From Myotis daubentonii (lineage: Eukaryota; Chordata; Mammalia; Chiroptera; Vespertilionidae): a DNA stretch of 64,000 nucleotides. Shown here in pieces: positions 1 to 10,109 of this stretch. Numbering within the stretch: the stretch's first letter is position 1; each line of letters starts with the position of its first letter. The translations under genes and the position numbers were made by a program. The notes under the pieces are model-generated. The model searched no databases and was not told the origin of the DNA. It saw only the letters and a program-made list of their open reading frames with translations. The stretch covers positions 105,013,102 through 105,077,101 of the forward strand of contig NC_081861.1 of assembly GCF_963259705.1 (NCBI RefSeq). Direction: 5' to 3'.

Positions 1-350
1 TGAGGCAGGCAAGCAGGTGAGTAGTTAGGGGCAATCAGGCAAGCAGGTGAGTGGTTAGGGGTGATCAAGTGGGCAGGCGAGTAGTTAGGTGCAGTCAGGT
101 GGGCTGGCGAGCAGTTATGTGTGATCAGGCAGGCAGGCGAGTGGTTAGGGGCGATCAGGCAGGCAGGTGAGCAGTTCGGGGCAATAATACAGGCAAGCAG
201 AGTGGTTAGTTGTGATTAGACAGGCAGGCAGAGGTGTTAGGGTGATCAGGCAGGCTGCAGAGTGGTTAGGGGTGATCAGGAAGGCAGGCGAGTGGTTAGG
301 GGCAATGAGGAATGCAGGCAGAGTGGTTAGGAGAAATCAGGCAGTCAGGC
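1..350 (+). repeat. Minisatellite inside Helitron
   Basis: About ten degenerate units of roughly 35 bp run in tandem, built around GATCAGGCAGGCAGGCGAG and GTGGTTAGGGG. The same unit recurs in the Helitrons at 1257, 18942 and 31202, so it belongs to the element family and not to the locus. Confidence 0.8.
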
Positions 351-449
351 AGGTGAGCAGTTAGGAGCCAGTAGTACCGTATTGCGAGAGGTTGCAGGCC
401 AAGCTGAGGGACCCCTCCCATGCACAGATTTTGTGCACAGGGCCTCCAG
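1..449 (+). mobile_element. Non-autonomous Helitron (HeliBat-like), 3' portion
   Basis: The 3' end carries the family hairpin (TGCACAGATTTTGTGCAC at about 421) followed by GGGCCTCCAG, a CTAG terminus mutated to CCAG, then T. The 5' end lies outside the window. It has no protein-coding capacity. It sits inside L1 3' sequence that resumes at 450. Confidence 0.85.
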
Positions 450-722
450 TGTGGAATAAAACGCAGAACATAAATTGATGAACTAAAACATATCCAGAGA
501 CAGAGAATCATCGGTCAGACCATCACACCTCAGAGAGAAGTTAGGGGAGGGTGGGGGTAAGGGGAAGAACTCAACCAAAGGACTTGTATGCATGCATATA
601 AGTCTAACCAACAGAAACAGACACAAGGAGGGTAAGGGCATGAGTGGGGGGGTGGGGAGGCAATGGGGGCATAAGGACACGTATGTAATACCTTAATCAA
701 TAAAGAAAAAAAATAAAAAATA
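450..722 (+). mobile_element. L1 3' UTR and tail
   Basis: It contains the bat L1 3' signature seen repeatedly in this window: CATATCCAGAGACAGAG, then ACTTGTATGCATGCATATAAG, a G-rich stretch, TATGTAATACCTTAATCAATAAA and an A-rich tail. It is non-coding and is interrupted on its 5' side by the Helitron ending at 449. Confidence 0.85.
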
Positions 723-997
723 AACAGGAAATAAAAAAAGCTTACAAATGGCTGTTAAGGATTGTATTGCCTTATAGTCCTAACATATTCATTGTCTTTA
801 AAGTTCACATCAGTTTTGCAGTGGTCAAAGTATATACTGTCCTTTTCAACATTAATTATTTTTCATATTATATGTTCCAGTAGAACACCTTGAAGGTGTA
901 ATGACATAAATAAGTGCTATCTCAGTAAACTTGAATAACAGAAAACCTAGTTTAGAACAAAAAATTCTGATACTCTTGATAAGCTAAAGGACTAGAC

Positions 998-1208
998 CAG
1001 TGGTCGGCAAACTGCGGCTCTCGAGCCACATGCAGCTCTTTGGCCCCTTGTGTGTGGCTTTTCCTCAAAATACCAACTTTTGCGCATGGGCCACAAAGTT
1101 TCAATCACACTGTACGTGCGCGCCCGCACATGGTATTTTGTGGAAGAGGCACACTCAAGGGACCAAAGAGCCGCATGTGGCTCGCGAGCCACAGTTTGCC
1201 AACCACTG
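998..1208. mobile_element. Non-autonomous hAT element, 211 bp
   Basis: The terminal inverted repeats read CAGTGGTCGGCAAACTG at the left and CAGTTTGCCAACCACTG at the right. They are flanked by a perfect 8-bp target duplication, GACTAGAC (990-997 and 1209-1216). The interior is GC-rich and itself partly palindromic (CTCGAGCCACATG, CATGTGGCTCGCGAG). There is no transposase, so this is a MITE-like copy. Confidence 0.9.
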
Positions 1209-1256
1209 GACTAGACAAATCACATTCCTTGCTTGTTTACTTTTAAAAGGCTGCTA

Positions 1257-1834
1257 TCCTATATAATAAAGAGCTAATATGCAAATTGATGTTTATGCCC
1301 TCACAAGATGGCTGCCTATGACCAGGCCAGCTGGGGGGTTAGTGAGGGATGACCAAATGACTGAACAAGCAGGCTGCATGGGGTGACCAGGCCAGCGGGG
1401 GGGTCATGAAGGGCAACCAGGCCAGCAGGGGGGGACAGTAAGTGGCGACCAGGCTGGCAGAGGGGCAGTTAGGGGTGACCAGGCCAGAGGGGGGGGGGAG
1501 TTGGGGGCAATTAGGCTGGCGGGGGGGGGCAGTGAGGGGTGACTAAGCCAGCAGGGGGGCAGTTGCAGGCAACCAGGCCTGCAGAGGGGGTCTGTTGGGG
1601 GTGACCAGGATGGCACAGGGGGCAGTGAGGGGCAATCAGGCAGGCAGGCAGGTGAGCAATTAGGAGCAATTAGGATTGTGAGGGGGATGTCCGACTGCCG
1701 GTTTAGGCCCGATCCCTGAGATCAGGCCTAAACTGTCAGTCGGACATCCCCCGAGGGGTCTTGGATTTGAGAGGGTGCAGGCTGGGCTGAGGGGACCCCA
1801 CCCCATACAAGAATTTCATGCACCAGGCCTCTAG
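1257..1834 (+). mobile_element. Non-autonomous Helitron (HeliBat-like), complete
   Basis: The 5' end is TCCTATATAATAAAGAGC after A1256. The 3' end has the imperfect hairpin around GAATTTCATGCAC, then GGCCTCTAG and T1835. The interior is a G-rich minisatellite, followed by a near-perfect palindrome at 1681-1752 whose arms carry GGATGTCCGACTG and CAGTCGGACATCC. No Rep/helicase coding sequence is present. Confidence 0.92.
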
Positions 1835-3796
1835 TTACCTATATAATTCAGTAGTCTTGTTCACTAACACTGAATTGTCACTGTACATGAATTAACTAAT
1901 TCCATCCTTTAGAAAATTTTCCTCATTACTGTGGAAACCTCAGTGTTATGTATATGACTCTAGGATACTTAAAAGGAAAGTTACTCTCCAAATTAAAAAT
2001 GTATATGAGAATATTTAATGCTAATATGTATTATGATACTTCTTTTTTCTCTAATGGAAAAGAACTAAATACAGGTGATTCCATCCAATGGAAAAAATAT
2101 TGAGGCAATGAGTTTTTAAATTATGCTAGTAATGATTGTTAAATGTTCAATGATTTTGATAGCTATACTTTTGGCACACTTTTACTATTAAATTTACAGA
2201 TCATAAAACTTGAGCTTTGGAGACTAAAATTATTTTTAAAAGGTACTACCATTTATTTTGCCTATCAATAATTATTTTTTGGTAATCACTTGCTCCCTCC
2301 ACTTCATGAAATTTTCTGTTTTTCCTCTAATATTCAGAGACCCCCTCAAAGAACATCTGCCTGCCAGACTGGTTGCTTTTTGAACTGTGTACCCAGATGG
2401 GCAAATAAGAATAAACATGTCTGAAGAAATTATTTTGGAATCTACCATTTCCATCCTGTTCTTGATTATCCAGCGAGGAAGATATATACTGGTTAGCTTT
2501 GAGCTTTACAGTGTAAATCTATAGAGTCAGGATTTTGATCTGAGGTGAGCAGAACTATATTTTATTGTCAAGAAAATGCAGTAAGTTTAACTAATGTATT
2601 TAAATACTAGAGTATAGCTCTAGAAGTATGAGATTTCCTTCCAGTGTATGTTAGTGACACTAGATGATTTAGATTTGAGATTTGACCCAATAAGAAACTA
2701 TTTACATTTCTATAATATTAACCATATACTTAGTTTTAGGTTGTTATTCAGGGAATGATGTTGATGAAGTAAGGTAGACTGCGATGATATGGAATAGTAA
2801 GAATTAAGACTATCCTCAATAGCTAGGAAAGAGTTTCACAGGTTCAATATGTTCCAGTGAACAGAAGTGACATAATATATGCTGTTTTAGGAATATTTCT
2901 CTGAGGACAGCCACATGATTTCTGGAAATGAGGACACTATATCCTTGGAACATCCTTTGCTAATTGTGAATTCCATCCTTGAAGTAACTCTGCTGAAGGC
3001 TAAGCAAAATTTACAGAGAAACATTGAAAGGGGATGGGTACACGAAAAATAATAATTTCAGCCACTTGACAGTATCTGCCAGTCATTCCTCCAGTCCCAT
3101 TCATGCAACATACAATGCCCACCACAAAGATATTCTAACATTTCTGTAAAATGGTTAATATTGTAACAAAATGTTAATGAAATAATAGGGTTTAAAAGTA
3201 GAGATTTAACCCCACAGATAGCAAAAACCTCTCTCCTCCATTACCAGCCCACATTTCATATGCATAGAAATATGACAACCAGCAATTTTTTTCATTAAGT
3301 TAATCTGCAAAGCTAATAATTTGATTAGACACCATGCAATGCAAAATTATGCTAAAGCTTTGTTAATTCAAGTCTACTTGTACTTTCAGAAAATGCTATA
3401 CCGGATATGACTTTCATGAATCAATTGTTTTGTTTTGTTTTTAAATCTCTGCACTTAGAGTTGTACGTTAATAATGAACTTCTGATTTTACATACTTTGG
3501 TCTGAGTCCTTGAATCCATTGGGCATTCCAACATATTTCACCCATTTTTTTCCATTAATAATAAAACAGCCTGATTTGAAGGTACTTTACATTCTCTGTC
3601 TCCCCTTCCACCTATTCCTCCTGTCAAAGCACAAAAAATGAAGGTATTTATGTCTTCAAGTGGGTAGAACAGTAATGAATTGGGAAGATAATCAGTGTAT
3701 CCAGATTTTTGGAATTAATCATTTTGGGTCATTTAACTGTTTAACAGATAATCCAATACTATTCCACAAATAATCTTAGTGTGTTTTCTTTGGAAA
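1835..3796. other. AT-rich, apparently non-repetitive DNA
   Basis: No convincing gene, exon or recognisable mobile element was found here. ORFs are at background length. Ancient, highly diverged repeats cannot be excluded by eye. Confidence 0.5.
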
Positions 3797-4999
3797 TCTA
3801 CACTAATAAAAGAGAAACATGGTAATTGGCGTTCGACCGCTACCCTTCCCATTGGCTAATCAGTGAGATATGCAAATTAACTGTCAGCCAAGATGGTGGC
3901 CTGCAGCCAGGCAGCTGAGAACAGGAGGCTTGGCTGCCCCAGCGATGGAGGAAGCCAAGGTTCCCTGCCTGCAGCTGCAGGGCTCTGAGCTCCTGAAGCA
4001 ACAGCTCCAAAATATACAATGTTTCAATTATAGAAGCTAAAAGATGGCTGTTAATTTGCATACGCAGGCTCCAAGCAGAGTGAAGCCAAACAGCCCTGAA
4101 GCGGCAGGGCAGAGAGGCCTCAGGGACCCGGGATCAGCGGAGCCAACAGGCCTCCCGCCTGGGGGATCAGCAGAGCTGCGAGGCCTCCCGGCCCCCGGAT
4201 CAGCGGAGCCGAGAGGCGACCCAGCCTCGTGATCAGCGGAGCTGAGAGGCCTCCTGGGCCCATGATCAGCGGAGCTGAGAGGCCTCCCGGCAGGGATCAG
4301 CGGAGCCGAGAGGCCTCAGGACCCCCAATCAGCAGAGCCGAGAGGCGTCCTGGCCCCTGGATCAGCGGAGCAGCGAGGCCTCCCAGCACCGGGATCAGTG
4401 TGACAGGGGGCAGCGACCAAACCCCTGATCGCCCTGTGGGCTCTGGGTGTGACAGGGTGCGGAGCCCCAACCCTCTGATCGGCCCTACTCTGTGTGTGAC
4501 AGGGGGCAGCTCCCCAGCCCCCTGATGGGCCCTGCTCTGTGTGTGACAGGGTACAGAGCCCCAACCCCCCTGATGGGCCCTGCTCTGTGCATGACAGGGG
4601 GCAGCGCCTCAACCCCCTGATCCTCCCTGCTCTGTGCGTGACAGGGGGTGGCACCGCAACCTCCCCATCGACCCTGCCTTGAGTGTGACAGGAGGCGGTG
4701 CCCCAACCCCTCAATCGGCCCTACCCTGAGGGTGACTGAGGGTGGCATCACAACCTCCCGGTCTGCCCTGCTCTGTGCATGACAGGGGGTGGCGCCCCAA
4801 CTCCCCAATCAGCCCTGCTCTGAGCCCAACCAGGGGCTGCACCTAGGGATTAGGCCTACCCTCTGCCACCCGGGAGCAGGCCTAAACCAGCAGGTCGTTA
4901 TCTCCCGAGGGGTCCCAGACTGCGAGATGGCACAGGCCGGGCTGAGGGACCTCCTCTCCCCACCCCGAGTGCACAAATTTTTGTGCACCGGGCCTCTGG
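3797..4999 (+). mobile_element. Non-autonomous Helitron with promoter-like 5' module
   Basis: It starts TCTACACTAATAAAAGAG after A3796 and ends with hairpin GTGCACAAATTTTTGTGCAC and CTGG (mutated CTAG) before T5000. The first 110 bp hold an inverted CCAAT box (ATTGGCTAATCAG), an octamer (ATGCAAAT) and AAGATGGTGG, a YY1-like site. Two minisatellites fill the rest. The segment at 3900-4060 has no obvious Helitron counterpart and may be captured host DNA, but I do not recognise its source. Confidence 0.88.
4110..4830 (+). repeat. Two GC-rich minisatellites inside Helitron
   Basis: At 4110-4400 units of about 38 bp repeat ATCAGCGGAGCCGAGAGGC. At 4400-4830 units of about 60 bp repeat CTGCTCTGTGTGTGACAGGG. 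They give rise to long but meaningless ORFs on both strands. Confidence 0.8.
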
Positions 5000-5000
5000 T

Positions 5001-5230
5001 CTTTATATAAATAAATACATTGTATTCTACCTTTTTAAACTTTACCTGGATGAAGTAAACCAATCTCCTGTGATTACTGTCCTTATCTCTGTGGGATAAA
5101 TCTCAAGGACGATTTCTTTACATTAGGCTTATTTGGCAACTTTAGTGGAATATATCTTTATTTGGAAAATTATCTTCTACACCTTTCCACTAAACTTTAT
5201 ATTCTTTTGATATACATAGATAGATAATAG

Positions 5231-5282
<52 letters not shown>

Positions 5283-5693
5283 AATACTGTTAATATCAGA
5301 AAATATTATTTTCTGTAAATACTGGGTAGTTTCAGTAAATGAAATTAGAATGAAATATAAATTTTCAAATTTCAGTTGGAGATAGTCAAATAAATTTTGT
5401 ATATTTTACAAAACAAATTAAGGTTCATTTCTATAGAAATCAATATTAAAAATAGCAACACTTTAAGAATAAAGAGTAGACTCACAATTCATGAGATAAA
5501 GTGTATTTGGAGCAGAAAAAAAAAAAGAAACCTGACTGAAAATGAGGTTAAATCATTAAGAAATCAAAATATTCTCATTTTAGTTTCATAAATGTTCTTA
5601 GAGTAAGTTGTTATTTGACTAAAATGTTTGCTAAGATAGGATATAGAGTTAATCTGGACGTGCAAAATCTATTTTTAAAACTTTATTATGCAA
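5001..5693. other. Non-genic DNA with (TA)n microsatellite
   Basis: The stretch is AT-rich, with a pure TA tract at about 5234-5278. No gene or clear element was seen. Confidence 0.6.
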
Positions 5694-5937
5694 CTAGAGG
5701 TGCACTGATTCGTGCACCAGTGGGGTCCCTCGGTCTTGCCTGCCCTCTCTTGCAATCCAGGACCCTTTGGAGGATGTTGGATAACAGGTTTTGACCTGAT
5801 CCCTGCAGGCCTCATCCAGACAGGAGGGAGCCCGATCCTATGCATTGAGAGTCTGTCCCCTGGTGATCAGTGTGCATCGTAGCAACCAGTCAATCGATCA
5901 TTCGGTTTGTTCGGTCACTTAGGCTTTTATATATATA
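5694..5937 (-). mobile_element. Non-autonomous Helitron, minus strand
   Basis: Read on the minus strand it ends in CTAG at 5697-5694, preceded by a degraded hairpin (GTGCACGAATCAGTGCAC). Its 5' end is the TATATATAAAAGCC motif near 5920-5936. It contains a half-conserved CTCF-like site (CTGTCCCCTGGTGATCA at 5853). Confidence 0.82.
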
Positions 5938-6151
5938 CTAGTGTCCCGGTGCACAGATTTGTGCACATTGAAAGGAAATTAATTAGAAGAAATATTTTAA
6001 GATTGCTATTCGCCCTTTCTCTATAATAGAAGTGTCAACCAAATTCAAGATCAACAATGACAGATCGAAACACACATGTGTGATTGGTCCCAGTGAGAGT
6101 TTTATATGTTATCGTGCATGTGTGAGTCAACTTAGCCTTTTATATATATAG
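5938..6151 (-). mobile_element. Short non-autonomous Helitron abutting the previous one
   Basis: On the plus strand CTAG starts at 5938 after A5937, followed by the hairpin GTGCACAGATTTGTGCAC. The opposite end is CTTAGCCTTTTATATATATA. It lies immediately downstream of another minus-strand Helitron end, so the two occupy one insertion point. A hAT element has inserted at its distal tip. Confidence 0.78.
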
Positions 6152-6153
6152 TA

Positions 6154-6386
6154 CAGTGATGGCAAACCTATGACACGTGTGTCAGAGGTGACACACAAAT
6201 TCATTTTTTTGGTTGATTTTTCTTTGTTAAATGGCATTTAAATATATAAAATAAATATCAAAAATATGTCTTTGTTTTACTATGGTTGCAAATATCAAAA
6301 AATTTCTATATGTGACACAGCACCAGAGTTAAGTAAGGGTTTTTCAAAATGCTGACACGCCAAGCTCAAAAGGTTTGCCATCACTG
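6154..6386 (+). mobile_element. Non-autonomous hAT element, 233 bp
   Basis: Termini are CAGTGATGGCAAACCTATGA and AGGTTTGCCATCACTG. The flanks ATATAGTA and ATATAGAA form an 8-bp target duplication with one mismatch. The same family occurs inverted at 21713-21947. Confidence 0.88.
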
Positions 6387-6474
6387 ATATAGAATAAACT
6401 TGCTTAATTAGACTTGCTTTCTGATTTAGCTAAACTTTTTCCAGCCCAGTGAAGCACCCCAACTTCTCTTTCAG

Positions 6475-6550
6475 GTAACTGTCAGCAACACAGCAGTAAA
6501 TATCAACACGAAGCAGATTATTATTGTAGATCACACAGGGAGAACAAAGG
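6475..6550 (+). other. Possible exon (open frame between splice-site-like signals)
   Basis: A pyrimidine-rich tract ending CTTCTCTTTCAG (to 6474) resembles a 3' splice site. The 76 bases that follow are open in two of three frames, and AAGG|GTAAGA at 6550/6551 resembles a strong 5' splice site. Translated from the first base the segment has 25 codons, beginning VTVSNTAVNINTKQ. I do not recognise the peptide and see no neighbouring exons, so this may be chance. Confidence 0.2.
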
Positions 6551-6619
6551 GTAAGATATTAAACTTCAGTAGTGTTTGACTATATTCTGCACAGTGAGAA
6601 AACCTGAAGTCATTTTCAA

Positions 6620-6790
6620 GGTCCACCATTTCTTACTTCTTTTCAGTCGGGGCAAGTTTCTAAATCTCCATTTTTCAGCTAATGAAAAGAAAATAGGATT
6701 CCATCAAGTTTCCTATCTACCTACTCTATGCTTTCTGTGAGGATCAAATGAGATGAGGCATGGAAAATGCTTCACAGACATTTGGTTACG
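6620..6790 (-). mobile_element. MIR-like SINE relic
   Basis: The sequence resembles the MIR 3' half in reverse: GGCAAGTTTCTAAATCTCC, then CTGTGAGGATCAAATGAGAT and GCATGGAAAATGCTTCACA. It is ancient and diverged, and its boundaries are approximate. Confidence 0.5.
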
Positions 6791-6927
6791 GTGTAAAGTG
6801 TTTCCACCTGGCTATAAAGCAAGTCATGTTCCTGGGCTGAAGAAACTGCAAGGAGGCTAGTGGTCACTAAGGAGAGGAAGCCAGGTGTTGCTACATGCCA
6901 TCATTACCTGGACAGAGGGAAGGACAC

Positions 6928-7560
6928 TTAGCCTATTAGCCTTTATATATACATATATATATAAAATTTGTGCACTGGCGGGGTGTTGGGGGGTTGGTGT
7001 CTCTCAGCCGGACCTGTGCCCTCTCACAGTCTGGGACCCCTTGGGAGATAACCACCTGCTGGCTTAGGCCGGCTCCCCAGGTGGCAGATGGCAGGCCCTC
7101 TGTTGCGCCGCCCCGCTCCACTGCCCGCCGCACACGGCAGGCCTGGCAGGTGACGGGGTGGGGTGGGGCTGGGCGCAGGGCAGGCGGATCGCACATGGAC
7201 TGCAGGCCCAGCCGGCCACTGGGTCTTGCACATGGACTACAGGCCCTGCCGGCCCCCACGCCACGCACATGGATGGCAGGCCGAGCAGGCGGCAGGGCAG
7301 GTTTTGGAGCGGGGCAGGCGGATCATGATCCTCCACGCCCCACCGGCCGTTGGGCCGTGCACAAGACGGCAGGCAGGCAGGCGGCTTCTGAGGTCGCACA
7401 AGGGCACCTGGATGGCGGCTTGCACTGTCCCATCCTGCCTGCAGTATGCTAATTAGCCGCCATCTTTGTTGGCAGTTAATTTGCATATTGCACTGATTAG
7501 CCAATGGGAGGCATAGCGAAGGTACGGTCAATTACCATGTTTATCTATTATTAGATAGGA
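6928..7560 (-). mobile_element. Non-autonomous Helitron, minus strand, 3' tip degraded
   Basis: Its 5' end is clear (reverse complement starts TCCTATCTAATAATAG at 7560). The body carries an inverted CCAAT box and GC-rich CAGGCAGGCGG-type repeats. The 3' hairpin is only partly visible (AAAATTTGTGCAC at 6963), and the CTAG end is replaced by a TA-rich tract. The bases at 6928-6957 look like the 5' tip of a second minus-strand Helitron. Confidence 0.78.
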
Positions 7561-7561
7561 T

Positions 7562-7635
7562 ATAGATTGTACACTTAAAACCTATATAATTTTGTTGAGC
7601 AATGTCACCCCAATCAATACAACAAAATATTTTTA
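7562..7635 (+). mobile_element. L1 3' end fragment
   Basis: The motif GTACACTTAAAACCTATATA followed by CAATGTCACCCCAAT is the sense counterpart of the antisense L1 3' fragment at 63428-63620. It is short and non-coding. Confidence 0.5.
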
Positions 7636-8431
7636 AAAGACTTTTAAAAAACCCCTGCTGAATCACACATGTTAACAACAGATCTGATTTGTTAATTTAA
7701 TGTATTTAGTTCTTGTTAAATTATTTTCATGGCAGTCATAAAAATGGCCCATGATGAGTGAGAAAGCTTATAATAACATGAAATCATTGAGAATTTAAAT
7801 GATCCATGATATTCCCCCAGCCTCCCCTACCCCCCAGGGTCTTACGTCCATTGGTTATGCTTATATGCTTGCATACAAGTCTTTCAGTTGGGGGGTGGGG
7901 GAAGGAGACATATGTAATACTCTTTGTAATACTTTAAGCAATAAAACAAAATTAAAAAAATAAAATAAAATTAGGAGAGTAAAAAAACAAAACAAACAAC
8001 AACAAAAAACTGCTGTTTCTGATATCCATGGATCAGTTTCAAATGAAAAAGAAGAAAACTACCTGAAAGAAAACATGAAAAGGGTATAAGGAGCTGAGGC
8101 ACAGGAAGGGGAAACCTGGAAATAAGTAGACATTTAAAACTATTTCCTGCCTCATTAATAACAGTTTTTCATCTATGCAATAAAAAGGCCAAAAAGACTG
8201 TGATAAACGGTGCCGGGAAGGGAGCACAGGTGTTTCCAGCTCTGTTACACGGCTGCTTGGCATGATGGAGAACGATGAAAGATGCCAATCAATGAAGAAA
8301 ATGCCTGAGAGAAACACCCCAAACAGCCAATGGTGATTACCATCAGAAAACAGAACTGAGGAGGAAGGAGAGAGGATTTTTCACAATAAACAATTCTGAA
8401 ACAATAGATTTCTTTTTACAATACACAAAAT

Positions 8432-8616
8432 AATCATCACTAATACTTCTTGGCTGCTCACAGTATGCCAGCCACTGGACTATAAAGTGCATACCCAGGC
8501 TCAGAACTTAAATGACCTGCTCAGGGCCATGTGGCTGGTAGTGAGTTGCCAACCTAGGATTTGAACCCAGATCTTCCTGATGACAAAGCTCTATTCTGAC
8601 ACACTATGCTGTACTG
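8432..8616 (+). mobile_element. MIR SINE relic
   Basis: It matches MIR from the CAGTATGCCAGCCACTGGAC region through AAATGACCTGCTCAGGGCCA, GGATTTGAACCCAGATCTTC and the typical 3' end CACTATGCTGTACTG. It lies within the transduced segment and hosts the 87-bp hAT copy in its 3' tip. Confidence 0.82.
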
Positions 8617-8703
8617 TGAGCATGTCGAACTCATGGCCCCGGGGGTGAGGGGGGCCACAGGAAAGAGGCATGCAGCCCGCTGGCTGCGAGTTTGACATGC
8701 TTG
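8617..8703. mobile_element. 87-bp hAT-type MITE in a MIR
   Basis: The termini TGAGCATGTCGAACTC and GAGTTTGACATGCTTG form an imperfect inverted repeat (consensus CAAGCATGTCAAACTCG). A perfect 8-bp duplication, CTGTACTG (8609-8616 and 8704-8711), comes from the MIR 3' end. The interior is GC-rich. Confidence 0.85.
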
Positions 8704-9394
8704 CTGTACTGTCTCCTTATGTGTTGCCTATGTGATATTAATTCAGTGAACACAAGTTTTCTTTTAAAGTAGAATGTTCTTAAATGTTGCTATGATTAAC
8801 GTTAGAATTGACTTTTCCAAATGTATGAAGGTGACCAGAGAGCAGAAAATTATGCTAATTTAACCCCATCTTTCTCATTTCGTACCACCTATCCCACAAG
8901 CCTCTTGTTCAGACCATAGGAACAAGTCTCCCGTTTGCCCAAAGGCAGCAACATCCAGTTGGGGGAAAGCAACTAAAAGAGCTTGGTCACCCGGGAGGGA
9001 TGGCAGTAACATGCCACAGTGATGTCATAGCAGCTACACCAGAGCAAGGCTCAGCAACCAGCGGCCCACAGGCTATGTCTGGCCTACCGGCCGTTTTTAT
9101 AAATGAAGTGTTACTGGAACATAAAAAATAAATAAATAAAAATAAAATAGGGGTCGTCAAGGGCGGGAAAAAAAAAAGACACATATGTAATACCCTTTGT
9201 AATACTTTAAGCAATAAAACAATAAAAAAAATGATCCATGATGTTTATTAATCAAGAACTCAAAGTATCAGTGCACTAAAATGTATTATGAGTTACACTC
9301 TTATTATGCACTATTATATATGAACACTGTATTCACTTTTTGTTAGAGATAATAAGATAATAATGCCTTAAAACCCAAAATCTCTTCTGGAATA

Positions 9395-9725
9395 AAATAA
9401 TATTTTTGAATAAACTTCAAATTCGTACACAAAAACACAATCATAGTAGGGACCATAAATACCCCATTGACAGGTATAGATAGATCATCCAAACAGATCA
9501 GCAATAAAGAAATATCAGCCTTAAATAACATATTAGACCAAATGGACATAATTGACATTTAAAGAGCCTTTCATCCCAGAACACCATATTATACATTCTT
9601 CTCCAAAGTACATGGAACATTCTTAAGGATAGACCATATGCTGGGACACAGAACTAGCCTCCACAAATTCAAGAAGATTAAAATCATACCAAGCATATTT
9701 TCTTGAAGTTATAAATCAAGTGCAA
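9395..9725 (+). pseudogene. L1 ORF2 endonuclease-region fragment
   Basis: The sequence matches the endonuclease C-terminal part of L1 ORF2 as seen in other copies in this window: GGACATAATTGACATTTA, then CATTCTTCTCCAAAGTACAT, GATAGACCATATGCTGGGAC and AAGAAGATTAAAATCATACC. It is frameshifted and has no intact frame. Confidence 0.75.
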
Positions 9726-10109
9726 AAAGAGTGCTTTTTATTTATTAAGACAGACACATTTGAAATAATCTTAAATGGACTCTTAATTGTGGAATTCTGA
9801 ATACAAAAGGGAGAAAAGTATTTTAGGTAATAAAATGCAATTATGAAAAAAAAGAGAAGAAAAGGTAGGTTTTCTTAAATATTATTTACCAAAAAAATTT
9901 GTAGCATTGCATAATGCCACTACTTTGGAAATTGAATTGCAATATAAAACAAGATGCATTTGAAAGCTAGTTTAGCTTTTGTGAGGAAATCGATTTAAAT
10001 TCAAGCAAAGCTATATTTTATGAGAGAAAATACATCTGAGAACACATAGTTCCGTTTATACACATCCGTGCTCAAAAATATTTCCATTTTGTTCCAAATG
10101 CCTTAAAGA

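Larger units (their letters stand above)
7797..9242 (+). mobile_element. Composite L1 insertion: 5' inversion plus 3' transduction
   Basis: A perfect 14-bp duplication AAATGATCCATGAT (7797-7810 and 9229-9242) brackets 1,418 bp. Inside, 7811-7888 is L1 3' UTR in reverse (ACTTGTATGC and CATTGGTTATGC motifs inverted). Bases 7889-7985 are the directly adjoining L1 3' end in sense, with AATAAA and an A-rich tail. Bases 7986 to about 9145 are non-L1 DNA with a MIR and a hAT copy. Bases 9146-9228 are a second L1 3' end with ACTTTAAGCAATAAAACAAT and a terminal A tract. The duplication starts after TTT, fitting L1 endonuclease preference. The simplest reading is a twin-primed L1 that read through its own poly(A) signal and carried about 1.2 kb of source flank. 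Confidence 0.75.

Noticed and set aside
1..350. Regular repeats resembling a CRISPR array
   Set aside because: Units are degenerate, without distinct spacers, inside a mammalian Helitron.
4229..4808. Overlapping ORFs of 98-132 codons on both strands
   Set aside because: They lie in Helitron minisatellites; the proteins are low-complexity echoes of the repeat unit with no domain.
6970..7531. ORFs up to 160 codons on both strands
   Set aside because: The DNA is GC-rich Helitron interior; frames on both strands are open because stop codons are rare there, and no known motif is seen.
9047..9125. Old hAT relic (CAGCGGCCCACAGGC...AAATGAAGTGTTACTGGAAC)
   Set aside because: It resembles a fragment common in mammalian DNA, but neither terminal repeats nor a target duplication could be defined.
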